A stretch of DNA of 64,000 nucleotides, from positions 1-64,000 of the forward strand of contig JAEELL010000114.1 in NCBI GenBank assembly GCA_016282745.1, in the 5' to 3' direction. Shown in pieces: positions 56,449-64,000 of the stretch. The stretch comes from Lachnospiraceae bacterium (GTDB lineage Bacteria > Bacillota > Clostridia > Lachnospirales > Lachnospiraceae). The notes below the pieces were generated by a model. That model did not search any database, was not told the origin of the DNA, and worked only from the letters and a program-made list of their open reading frames with translations. The translations under genes were made by a program, and so were the position numbers. Within the stretch, counting starts at the first letter, position 1, and each line of letters begins with the position of its first letter.

Positions 56449-57150
56449 TTAGTAGAATTTAATTTCTGTAAATACTGTACCATCTTCTGCCTCAAGAGAA
56501 ATACCGATACCATCTTCTTCTCTGTGAACCACAGGAATCATCTTCATTCCCTCAGTTGCTTCCTTAATATATACTGCATCAACTGTGTCATATTCAAAAT
56601 CATCAGGTAAATACTCTGTTGCAAGTCTGAAATATGCTGTATTATTCATGTGATAATTAGTATCAATGTATGACTTCAGGACTCTGACAGGCTCCAGTAC
56701 TGTTATATCATCAGACAGTTTTAACTTTCGAGGGCATTTTCCTATATCAAGTCTCTCTCCTACAGCGTACCCTTCCATATCAGCTTCACTGATTCTGCAA
56801 GGCTTTCTGGTCTCCATGTCAATCAGGAGCCATTTTGTATCTGCACATGCAAGAGTTTCGCCATTCTCGTCCTTGATAATGTAATTTCTGTAACCGTATA
56901 ATTTGTCGTTTCCACATGCCCAGGTTCCAATGCTCACTTTGTCATACAATTTGATTTCTTTGTATAATTTGATTCTCCATGACAAGAGCACCCACGCTTT
57001 ACCATATTCACGCATGGACTCAAAATCTTTTTTGATATCTACAGAATGAATATTTATGCAATTTTGAAATAATTCCAATATGCCGTACAGTGGCAATTTT
57101 CCTTCTTTGTCTACATTGCTGTATTTTATGACATCGCTATAATAAAACAT
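56449..57150 (-). CDS. Acyl-ACP thioesterase (FatA/FatB family)
   Basis: A 233-aa double hotdog enzyme that releases fatty acids from acyl carrier protein. The first hotdog has 'MFYYSDVIKYSNVDKEGKL' (split here as MFYYSDVIKY and SNVDKEGKL) and 'WVLLSWRIKL'. The second has 'NYHMNNTAYFRLATEYLP', with Asn and His of the active site. Bacterial members of this family are usual in Clostridia. It lies 18 nt after the L,D-transpeptidase gene. Confidence 0.9.
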   Translation of the reverse strand: MFYYSDVIKYSNVDKEGKLPLYGILELFQNCINIHSVDIKKDFESMREYGKAWVLLSWRIKLYKEIKLYDKVSIGTWACGNDKLYGYRNYIIKDENGETLACADTKWLLIDMETRKPCRISEADMEGYAVGERLDIGKCPRKLKLSDDITVLEPVRVLKSYIDTNYHMNNTAYFRLATEYLPDDFEYDTVDAVYIKEATEGMKMIPVVHREEDGIGISLEAEDGTVFTEIKFY

Positions 57151-57168
57151 AATTTAGTCCGTATTTCT

Positions 57169-58647
57169 CTAGTTTGCTGCCGTTGTAGTCTCCACTGCCT
57201 TTGTTGTTGACTCCTCAGCCTTTGTTGTTTCTTCCGCTTTGGTTGTTACTTCTTCCGCCTTTGTTGTCTCAGCTACAGTTGTTGTTTCAACCGGTTTAGC
57301 TTTTACGACAACAGTAAGCACTTTTTTGATTCTTGTATAAACATTTCCGTTATCGGCAAATGTATATGTTATTGTGTATGTTCCAGGCTTTGTAGTATCA
57401 ACCTTTCCTGCAACATGAACATTCTTTGCATTCTTTGGCAAATCAACTCTCTCATTATAATTCATGAAAGACTTGATGTATTTGTATGGTTCAAATTTGC
57501 TTCCGTACTCAACTGATACCTTTGTATCAGTCATCACTACGATTACTCTCTTATCAATTACAGTGTATGTAACACTCTTCTTGCATTTCTGCTTATTTGG
57601 AGCTTTAACACTGTATGTGATTGTGTACTCTCCTGCTGTATTAAACTTTACAAGTCCGTTATTAACTCCAACTCTCTTTTTGGTTGCGTTATTTTTAACT
57701 TTTACTGTAATGCTCTTTGTGAGATCACTTCCTGATACAGTCTGAGCTTTTACATTTGCAAGTACGTTTCTTGTTTCACCCATTGCAATGTCTTTTCTGC
57801 TCTTTGCACCTTTAATCTTAGGCTTCTTTGTATCTACAACTTTGAATGTAATAGTTGCTGTTCTTTTATTTCCTGCAGCATCCTTTACCCTGTAAGTAAC
57901 TTTGTATGTACCTAACTTTGTTGTGTCTATCTTTCCTTTTACCTTTATTGTTGCATTCTTCTTTGTAAGTTCATTTCCAAGTGCATCTTCGATTTCAACA
58001 GCTTTCAGCGGAGTAGTTTTTGATTTGTATTCTATCTCTTTTGAAACCGCTTTAATAGTTGGTTTTGCCTTTAAATAAGGGTTCTTTGGATCCGGGTCAG
58101 TAGGGTCCCAGTCAGTACGCTTTCCGTTTCTGATTGGAGTAAATCCCGGACGTCCAAGTGGATCGTCTTTTGATGTTCCTCTGAAAATAACAACCTTTGT
58201 TTTCAACGCACAATTGTCATAAATCCATTTTGCATCCTTGCACAAAAGTCTTACACATCCATGGGATGCCTTCTGTCCCATAACATTATATGCAGATACA
58301 GACATTGATGAATGATCTCCTTTTTTGTAATGCCATACTGAATGGAAAAGAACACCGTCCCATGTAATTCTTGTACAGTACTGTGCATAACAGTTTCCAA
58401 TCATCTCATGCCATCTGTACTTAACCGGTGTATAAAATGTTCCGATTGGTGTTTCATTACTCGGCGAACAAATCATTGCCTTTACCGGTTTTCCATCTTT
58501 ATCGTAAACTGTAACGCAGTTTGTTCCTACGTTTACTTTGATTGTGTAATCGCCAGACTCTTTGGCACTTACATCGCCGGTCTTAACTGACACAAATAAA
58601 GTAAATAACAGTAACACTACTAATATTTTTGTTATTCTTTTCATCAT
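57169..58647 (-). CDS. L,D-transpeptidase (YkuD) with Ig-like repeats
   Basis: A 492-aa exported protein. A signal peptide (about 1-28) is followed by the YkuD domain (about 35-175) with the histidine in GVLFHSVWH and Cys131 in SHGCVRLL; these enzymes make 3-3 peptidoglycan crosslinks. Four Ig-like modules of the DUF5011 kind follow ('G.YKVTYRVKDAAGN', 'GTYTITYTFADNGN'). The tail is low in complexity with five (T)TKAEE-like units (about 460-492). The repeats may bind the wall. Confidence 0.9.
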   Translation of the reverse strand: MMKRITKILVVLLLFTLFVSVKTGDVSAKESGDYTIKVNVGTNCVTVYDKDGKPVKAMICSPSNETPIGTFYTPVKYRWHEMIGNCYAQYCTRITWDGVLFHSVWHYKKGDHSSMSVSAYNVMGQKASHGCVRLLCKDAKWIYDNCALKTKVVIFRGTSKDDPLGRPGFTPIRNGKRTDWDPTDPDPKNPYLKAKPTIKAVSKEIEYKSKTTPLKAVEIEDALGNELTKKNATIKVKGKIDTTKLGTYKVTYRVKDAAGNKRTATITFKVVDTKKPKIKGAKSRKDIAMGETRNVLANVKAQTVSGSDLTKSITVKVKNNATKKRVGVNNGLVKFNTAGEYTITYSVKAPNKQKCKKSVTYTVIDKRVIVVMTDTKVSVEYGSKFEPYKYIKSFMNYNERVDLPKNAKNVHVAGKVDTTKPGTYTITYTFADNGNVYTRIKKVLTVVVKAKPVETTTVAETTKAEEVTTKAEETTKAEESTTKAVETTTAAN

Positions 58648-58729
58648 TTTCTCCCTTCAATAATCAATAGATATATTACAACCCACTTATTATATACTCA
58701 AATTTCCATTTTCGCAATTCCAATATTTT

Positions 58730-58837
58730 AACAAATAATTAATTTGTTATCAATTTGTTAATTATTTATTCATTAAATTGCATTATACTCATATTAGTTT
58801 TCATAAAAATGTAGAGGACAAAGGGGAATACCTACAT
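58730..58837 (+). promoter_or_regulatory. Divergent promoter region with a palindrome
   Basis: AACAAAT-AATTA-ATTTGTT (58730-58748) is a palindrome, and ATTTGTTA recurs at 58752-58760. A TATACT -10 is at about 58783, with a poor -35. AAAGGGGAA lies before ATG 58838. It separates the L,D-transpeptidase from a membrane protein on the opposite strand. A shared operator is inferred. Confidence 0.35.
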
Positions 58838-59593
58838 ATGACAAAGAAAAAAATGACTGGGTTTATTTTAATTTTTATAGTAGGATTCATTTTTTTGGTT
58901 TTGGATACGCCTACTAAATCGGGAATTACTTATCCACATCCTTACAAGAATGATCCTAATATAATAGGAGAATATCAATATTATGCCATCAAGTCTATTT
59001 ACGGTGCCACATGCACGTACAAAACAGTTGATGAGCTTGATCCTTCAGTTACAGAAATCCCATCAGGTTATGTTGGTCCTGATGCCAAATTTGTCGACAA
59101 GGTATTTTTCGACGGAGTAAATGTTGATACATTCAATGATTCAATAGGTTACATGTTCGTATTTATTGCATGTTTCTTATTGATGAAATACAGGAAGATA
59201 TTTGGTCTTTCATGCGCTTTCAGTATTGTATCACTCATTCTCAGAACTATTGTTTTTGCACTTCCTTTTATCATCAATGGAAGTCTCCTTTGCAATTTGG
59301 CTCTCGGTTTCAGATTGTCATATGCAATCAGTACAATAGTTGCCATGTTCTTTGCAATAAAGGGCTTTACAAGCCTCGCCAAAGATACTTGTTGCAGAGA
59401 TGAACGACTTTGGATGAATGCTTGTTGGTTCACATATTTAGTTATGTCACTGTTGGTAATATTCCTGAAATGGTTAGATTTATTCAATTTAGCATATTTC
59501 TTTATTTACGGACAGGTAGCGGTAGTTATAGTGCTTGCACTTCTTCTTTTCAGAGTTGAAGAATTTGCAGTCAGAAACTGCCAATCAAATTAG
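58838..59593 (+). CDS. Membrane protein of unknown function
   Basis: From ATG 58838 the protein is 251 aa. TM1 (about 5-22) is followed by a 75-residue external segment with two cysteines, then five or six helices in the second half. I do not recognise the family. It is the only plus-strand gene in the core part of the window and has its own terminator. The longer frame from 58778 has no ribosome site. Confidence 0.7.
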   Translation: MTKKKMTGFILIFIVGFIFLVLDTPTKSGITYPHPYKNDPNIIGEYQYYAIKSIYGATCTYKTVDELDPSVTEIPSGYVGPDAKFVDKVFFDGVNVDTFNDSIGYMFVFIACFLLMKYRKIFGLSCAFSIVSLILRTIVFALPFIINGSLLCNLALGFRLSYAISTIVAMFFAIKGFTSLAKDTCCRDERLWMNACWFTYLVMSLLVIFLKWLDLFNLAYFFIYGQVAVVIVLALLLFRVEEFAVRNCQSN

Positions 59594-59622
59594 TTATCAT
59601 TTTATCATTTCTTTTTTATATA

Positions 59623-59672
59623 GCTATCTTCAAATCATGCTTCATCCCATGATTTTTAGATAGCATTTTTTT
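59623..59672 (+). terminator. Terminator of the 58838-59593 gene
   Basis: GCTATCTTCAAATCATG (59623-59639) pairs with CATGATTTTTAGATAGC (59648-59664), with one mismatch, then seven T. Confidence 0.85.
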
Positions 59673-59782
59673 GCAAATTCAAGACTCGCTCGTATATAAT
59701 AAATGCCACCACATTAACAAAAGCTATGTGGTGGCATATATATATATTTCAGATTTTTTATCTCAGTCGGATAAGACCCGCT

Positions 59783-60370
59783 CTACAGTCTCACATATTT
59801 CTTAACTCTGTCAACAAATATTGTTGCAACAATTATCTTTGCAATATCCGGAATGATAAATGGGATTACACAATATGAAAGTGATGTTGCAAGGTTCATT
59901 TCTGTCAAATTCATAAAGTGAATTGTTCCTACGATAAAACAAAGCACATCTCCTATCAACATTGATCCTGCCATAAGTGCCATTCTCGCACCATGATTCT
60001 TTAACTTGATATAGTCATTCATCAAACCAACCGTCAAAGCTGTAAGTATAAATCCAAGTATATATCCGCCTGTGCTGCCTGCCAATACTCCGACTCCGCC
60101 TGCGCCATTGAATACAGGTATTCCAATTGCTCCGACAAGTATATATATTATCACTGTCAAAGTTCCTCTCTTCGTTCCAAGTATTGCCGCGACCACAAAC
60201 ACCGCAAATGTCTGTAGCGTAAAAGGCACTGGCCCTAACGGAATTGAAATATACGAACATACCGCTATAAATGCAGCAAACATCGCTATAAGTGTAATAT
60301 CCTTTGCTGTAAATAATTGCTTTTCTTCCTTTGTGTCTTTAAAACTATTTTCTGCTGTCATATCTGTCAT
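59783..60370 (-). CDS. bioY: Biotin transporter BioY
   Basis: A 195-aa substrate-binding membrane subunit of the biotin ECF transporter. The family marks are six helices, 'GPVPFTLQTFAVF' in the first third and 'AGSTGGYILGF'. Start: ATG 60370 with GGAGG 9 nt upstream; a TTG three codons earlier overlaps that site. No bioM/bioN genes are near, so it would use shared ECF energising modules. It is controlled by a BirA-type operator at the promoter. Confidence 0.95.
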   Translation of the reverse strand: MTDMTAENSFKDTKEEKQLFTAKDITLIAMFAAFIAVCSYISIPLGPVPFTLQTFAVFVVAAILGTKRGTLTVIIYILVGAIGIPVFNGAGGVGVLAGSTGGYILGFILTALTVGLMNDYIKLKNHGARMALMAGSMLIGDVLCFIVGTIHFMNLTEMNLATSLSYCVIPFIIPDIAKIIVATIFVDRVKKYVRL

Positions 60371-60417
60371 GATTGTCAACCTCCATATATTATCGTCACC
60401 TTTTGATATCCAAAGCG

Positions 60418-60471
60418 AGTATAATATATTGCATTTAAATTGTCAACCTGTTGTTCTTTTCGGGTTTACAA
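60418..60471 (-). promoter_or_regulatory. bioY promoter with BirA operator
   Basis: On the minus strand TTGACA (60441-60446), a 17-nt spacer and TATACT (60418-60423) form the promoter. The BirA-type dyad, TTGTAAACC, 14 nt, GGTTGACAA (60440-60471), covers the -35. Biotin-loaded BirA would repress bioY. This is a textbook match in spacing and bases. Confidence 0.88.
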
Positions 60472-60533
60472 TCATTCTTTTTAGGTTTACAATTATTTTT
60501 TTAGGTTTACACTTTCTTTTTTGAGGTTTATCT
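60463..60533 (+). repeat. Array of BirA half-sites phased at 20-21 bp
   Basis: GGTTTA(C)-type half-sites begin at 60463, 60484, 60504 and 60525, spaced 21, 20 and 21 bp, with T-rich linkers. The first is the outer half of the BirA operator; the rest continue to the SulP stop codon. The phase keeps all half-sites on one face of the DNA. Confidence 0.7.
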
Positions 60534-60540
60534 CTATTTA

Positions 60541-62238
60541 TTATGCGTTTTCTTTTACTTTATGATTGTGCTTCTCTTTTGCAACTTCACTCGCTCTCTC
60601 AAGCGCCTCTGCTATATGAGGTCTGAAGTTTTCCTCTCCTAGCTTATCGTAAAAACCTTCTTTTTTAAACACTTCCATTGGCTGTGCATTAGCGTGTGAC
60701 AAAATAAGTGTTATTCCATTCTTCTCACAGAGAGAATATATCTTTTCAAATGTCTTATACGCTGTCGAATCAAGAGAAGGCACACTTCTCATTCTAAGAA
60801 TCATCGAATAGTACGGCTTCTTTGATTCATTTATTATCTCTAAAAACTTGTCAGCTGCCGCAAAGAACATCGGTCCTGATATCTCGTAAACAACTGTCTT
60901 CTCAGGAAGTTTTGTGAGACTGATTGATTCCGGATCATTGTTCTCGTCATAGTCCTCATCATAATAATCCACCCATTTTCTGACATCTGTAACACTTGCC
61001 ATACGGCGAAGAAATAATAGTGATGCAAGCACCATTCCGATTTCAATGGCTACAACCAAGTCAAAACATACTGTGAGTGCAAATGTCACTAACATTACTC
61101 CGAAGTCACTCTTTGGAGCCTTTCTCATTGCAACTACTTCTCTCCAGCCACTCATATTATAAGCAACAATGATAAGAACTGCTGCAAGTGTTGTCATTGG
61201 AATAAGTGAGGCATAAGGCATAAGTAATACCATTATTATGCAAAGTGTAATTGCGTGAACCATTCCCGCTATTGGAGTTCTACCTCCATTTTTAACATTT
61301 GCCGCCGTTCTTGCAATTGCACCTGTAGCAGGAATTCCGCCAAAAAGGGCAGATGCTATATTTCCCATTCCCTGTGCAACCAATTCCATATTTGATCTGT
61401 GTCTGCTTCCTACCATACCATCGGAAACTACACAGGAAAGCAACGACTCAATTGCCGCAAGTATGGCAATGGTAAATGCCGGTGAGATCAATTTTCTTAT
61501 CATCTCAAAATTGACATTTGGAATCTCCGGTGTTGGAAACTTTGCTGAGAGCTGTCCGTACACACTTCCTATTGTATTTACATCGAGTTTAAGCACAGAC
61601 ACCAGTATTGTTGTAAAAATAATCGCCACAAGCGAGCCCGGTATCTTGTCCGTAATATAAGGGAAAATAATCATTATAGCCAAGGCAACAATACCAATTC
61701 CCAATGCCTGAATATTTATTGTATCTATGTGTTTTGCATAACTTCCAATCTTCTCAAAAAAGTTTGATGGTACTTTCTCGATATCGAGTCCTGCAAAATC
61801 CTTTAACTGCTGAACAAACAGTGTCATGGCAATTCCTGCCGTAAATCCCACTGTAATTGTATTTGGAATAAATTTGATAAGTGTTCCGAATCTGAATAAT
61901 CCCATCAGTATCAGTATCACACCTGCCATCATTGTAGCGACAATCAGTCCACTTGTTCCAAACTCATCTATAATTCCGACTATGATTACTACAAAAGCTG
62001 CCGTCGGTCCGCCTATCTGAACTCGGCTTCCTCCGAACATCGAAATAATAAATCCGGCAATAATCGCTGTATGAATACCTTTCTCCGGCGAGACTCCCGA
62101 AGCTATTGCCAACGCGATCGACAACGGTAACGCAATAATCGCCACGATAATTCCCGCAATAACATCGTTTATAAAGTTTTCTTTTTTATACCCCTTGATA
62201 ACCGAAAACAACTTTGGTTTTAGTCTCTCACTGTCCAT
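60541..62238 (-). CDS. SulP-family anion transporter
   Basis: A 565-aa transporter with about 12 helices (residues 20-405) and a C-terminal STAS domain (about 440-545; 'VYEISGPMFFAAADKFLE', then 'SVPSLDSTAYKTF'). The family moves sulfate, bicarbonate or other anions with Na+ or H+. 'GGSRVQIGGPTAAF' is the substrate-site helix. Start: ATG 62238; GGAGG lies 11 nt upstream. The longer start at 62256 would put the site inside the gene. Confidence 0.92.
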   Translation of the reverse strand: MDSERLKPKLFSVIKGYKKENFINDVIAGIIVAIIALPLSIALAIASGVSPEKGIHTAIIAGFIISMFGGSRVQIGGPTAAFVVIIVGIIDEFGTSGLIVATMMAGVILILMGLFRFGTLIKFIPNTITVGFTAGIAMTLFVQQLKDFAGLDIEKVPSNFFEKIGSYAKHIDTINIQALGIGIVALAIMIIFPYITDKIPGSLVAIIFTTILVSVLKLDVNTIGSVYGQLSAKFPTPEIPNVNFEMIRKLISPAFTIAILAAIESLLSCVVSDGMVGSRHRSNMELVAQGMGNIASALFGGIPATGAIARTAANVKNGGRTPIAGMVHAITLCIIMVLLMPYASLIPMTTLAAVLIIVAYNMSGWREVVAMRKAPKSDFGVMLVTFALTVCFDLVVAIEIGMVLASLLFLRRMASVTDVRKWVDYYDEDYDENNDPESISLTKLPEKTVVYEISGPMFFAAADKFLEIINESKKPYYSMILRMRSVPSLDSTAYKTFEKIYSLCEKNGITLILSHANAQPMEVFKKEGFYDKLGEENFRPHIAEALERASEVAKEKHNHKVKENA

Positions 62239-62321
62239 CAAAAAAATATCCTCCATTTAATTATTTGGTATCTTACTTTTTGAGACACCGAGTTCAATAA
62301 TACTCCTTTTTAAGATAGATT

Positions 62322-63704
62322 TCAATTGGTTTTTATATTATCCTTTACTTCCTCAAATGACTTTCCTTCTTCTTTTGCTATTCGCATAATATCTTCTGCC
62401 TCTACCTTTGTTCTTTCAACTCCAAATCCGGACACATCTTTAACTGAGACTTTCCCATAAGGGGAATCTATTTCTCTGATATTTCTTTCAAGCTCGTATC
62501 TGTTACATTTGTGTTCTCTGATTCCTATCGTAGAAGTATGTGCAAAAATCTCTCGAACTAATTCTTCCTTATTCTCTCCTTTGCACAATACAGTAACCAT
62601 TGTTCCCGGGCGATTCTTTTTCATATAGACGGGAGTTGTGAACACATCCAATGCGCCCTTATTTAATAATTGCGTAACTGCATATCCAATTGCTTCCCCT
62701 GACATGTCATCAATATTGCAATTCAACTCATATATTTCTTTTGTCTTATCCTCAGTTTCGCTCATCATGACTCTGACACAGTTTGCATCTTCAAAATCTT
62801 TCTTGCCCATGCCATACCCAATTGCAGTGACATTCATTATCGGCATATCACCAAATGAATCGGCAAAATGTTTGAGAAGAGCTGCGCCTGTAGGAGTACA
62901 CAGTTCTCCCCGCACCCTTCCTCCGTAAATTGGAACGCCTTTCAGAATATGTGCTGTTGCAGGCGCAGGTACCGGCAATATTCCATGGGCGCATCTGACC
63001 TGTCCGCTTCCAACATGAACCGGTGATACTACAATTCTGTCCGGAGCTATTTCGTTTATAAGGTAGCAGACATTTACTATGTCAGCTATTGCATCTTTAT
63101 TGCCCACTTCATGAAAATGAATCTCATCCACAGATTTTCCGTGTGCCTTTGATTCTGCTTCTGCAATCAGCCCATACACTTCAATGGCATCTTCTTTGAC
63201 CTTATTTGGAATATCCATTTCTTCTATTATATGTTTCACTTCGTGCATTCCTGTGTGATGATGATGTGTGTGTGGATGACTGTGGTCATGACCGTGCTCA
63301 TGGTCGTGGTCATGGCTATGCTCATGGTCATGGTCGTGGCTATGCTCATGGTCGTGCTCATGGCTATGCTCATGTTCATGGTCGTGGCCGTGCTCATGGT
63401 CATGGCCATGCTCGTGTTCGTGGTCGTGGTCATGGTCGTGCTCATGTTCATGGTCATGGCTATGCTCATGTTCATGCACATCAACATCTTCGCTGATTTC
63501 TTCCACTCCGTTTACACGTACCGACACTCCGGTTCCTGTAATTCCACATTTTACCGACGTCTCTGCAGACACTTCAACTCCCGGAATTCCAAAACTATTT
63601 ATCTTATTTACTGTTTCATCTCTATCAGGAACTAAATCAAGCAATGCCGCTGTAAGCATATCTCCTGCTGCTCCCATATTGCATTCTATATATAACGTCT
63701 TCAT
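62322..63704 (-). CDS. larC: Nickel-pincer cofactor enzyme LarC with a long His-rich segment
   Basis: A 460-aa CTP-dependent nickel insertase that finishes the nickel-pincer nucleotide of lactate racemase and related enzymes. 'NMGAAGDML' starts the N-domain; 'VGNKDAIADIVNV', 'GSGQVRCAHGILPVPAPA' and 'ELCTPTGAALL' are family blocks. In the C-domain, 'LNCNIDDMSGE' is the cofactor region. Between about residues 75 and 150 there is an unusually long His/Asp/Glu repeat, probably a nickel-holding segment. GGGAG lies 6 nt before the ATG. Confidence 0.95.
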   Translation of the reverse strand: MKTLYIECNMGAAGDMLTAALLDLVPDRDETVNKINSFGIPGVEVSAETSVKCGITGTGVSVRVNGVEEISEDVDVHEHEHSHDHEHEHDHDHDHEHEHGHDHEHGHDHEHEHSHEHDHEHSHDHDHEHSHDHDHEHGHDHSHPHTHHHHTGMHEVKHIIEEMDIPNKVKEDAIEVYGLIAEAESKAHGKSVDEIHFHEVGNKDAIADIVNVCYLINEIAPDRIVVSPVHVGSGQVRCAHGILPVPAPATAHILKGVPIYGGRVRGELCTPTGAALLKHFADSFGDMPIMNVTAIGYGMGKKDFEDANCVRVMMSETEDKTKEIYELNCNIDDMSGEAIGYAVTQLLNKGALDVFTTPVYMKKNRPGTMVTVLCKGENKEELVREIFAHTSTIGIREHKCNRYELERNIREIDSPYGKVSVKDVSGFGVERTKVEAEDIMRIAKEEGKSFEEVKDNIKTN

Positions 63705-63750
63705 TTTTCTCTCCCTTTCTTATATATTCAAAACCATATGACTATTATTC

Positions 63751-63799
63751 ATTATTCTGCACTATTCTGCTTTCATCTGCATTATTCTGCTTTCATTTG
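63751..63799 (-). repeat. 10/20-bp repeats between larB and larC
   Basis: ATTCTGC recurs every 10 bp (63751-63770), and ATTCTGCTTTCAT(C/T)TG repeats with a 20-bp period (63764 and 63784), the last copy covering the final codons of larB. No function is apparent. Confidence 0.55.
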
Positions 63800-64000
63800 T
63801 GATTTATCATGCTTGCTGTATACGCTGCTCCAAAACCGTTATCTATATTAACTACTGTGACTCCACTGGCACAGGAATTAAGCATGGAAAGCAGCGCTGA
63901 CAATCCTTCAAATGCTGCGCCGTATCCCACACTGGTTGGCACTGCAATTACCGGGCAGTCCGCAATACCACCGATGACACTGGCCAAGGCGCCCTCCATT
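63793..64000 (-). CDS. larB: LarB, C-terminal part (runs off the window)
   Basis: The last 68 residues of LarB, the carboxylase/hydrolase that begins nickel-pincer synthesis from nicotinic acid adenine dinucleotide. '[26 protein letters not shown]' (split as [16 protein letters not shown] and [10 protein letters not shown]) is the PurE-like fold and '[13 protein letters not shown]'-like '[15 protein letters not shown]' the end. The 5' part lies beyond the window. It is directly upstream of larC; larA and larE are not in view. Confidence 0.93.
   Translation of the reverse strand, partial: MEGALASVIGGIADCPVIAVPTSVGYGAAFEGLSALLSMLNSCASGVTVVNIDNGFGAAYTASMINHK

Noticed and set aside
63206..63635. 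Open frames on the plus strand with Gly/Ala/His or Met/Val repeats
   Set aside because: They are antisense to the His-rich repeat of larC; the simple repeat keeps all frames open.

Overview
The window looks like chromosomal DNA from a low-GC Gram-positive anaerobe of the class Clostridia, most likely the family Lachnospiraceae. This is inferred from the AT-rich sequence, strong AGGAGG-type ribosome sites, Lachnospiraceae-style mobile elements (TnpX-type serine recombinase, TnpW, MobA/MobL relaxase, RepA_N/ParAB), and core genes such as cdaR-like, cvfB, larBC and bioY. Nearly all genes lie on the minus strand. I see no rRNA, tRNA or CRISPR array.

Region 1 (1-26.9 kb) is accessory DNA next to the 3' end of guaA. 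An older element carries an excisionase, a tyrosine integrase, a MobC-like protein, ParA, ParB and a shortened RepA_N initiator, followed by surface and secreted cargo: a CAP-domain protein, a GIY-YIG protein, a 1088-aa CBM2-like/VWA/calcium-repeat protein with a lipoprotein partner, and probably a 1412-aa thioester adhesin whose end overlaps its class B sortase. The integrase gene is split by a second, younger element of about 11.9 kb (13624-25554). That element encodes a large serine recombinase, TnpW, a sigma-like regulator, a DUF3847-like protein, a MobQ-type relaxase with a recognisable oriT, two coiled-coil genes that overlap the relaxase gene, and a 1286-aa secreted cargo protein with CBM2-like modules and two caspase-like His/Cys dyads. 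Joining the two integrase pieces at a TG dinucleotide restores one in-frame 372-codon gene.

Region 2 (26.9-46.8 kb) is mostly core genome: guaA, uvrA, an acetyltransferase, uvrB, two paralogous lipoproteins, an XRE regulator with a membrane protein under a repeated operator, a P-II-like protein with a cation/proton antiporter, a C-terminal processing protease, an M23 peptidase with ftsX and ftsE, a CdaR-like regulator and an MsmK/UgpC-type sugar-transport ATPase.

Region 3 (47.0-55.4 kb) is the most striking system. It is a tight seven-gene minus-strand operon that would make 2-aminoethylphosphonate (PEP mutase, phosphonopyruvate decarboxylase, AEP transaminase), activate it with CMP (PntC/LicC-like cytidylyltransferase), and place it on a surface polymer. 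It includes a sulfatase-superfamily membrane enzyme and a fusion of a YidC/Oxa1 insertase to a TagB/TagF-type CDP-glycerol glycerophosphotransferase.

Region 4 (55.4-64.0 kb) holds cvfB, an acyl-ACP thioesterase, a YkuD L,D-transpeptidase with Ig-like repeats, an unknown membrane protein, bioY under a BirA operator followed by a phased array of extra BirA half-sites, a SulP transporter, and larC/larB, with a very long histidine-rich stretch in LarC.
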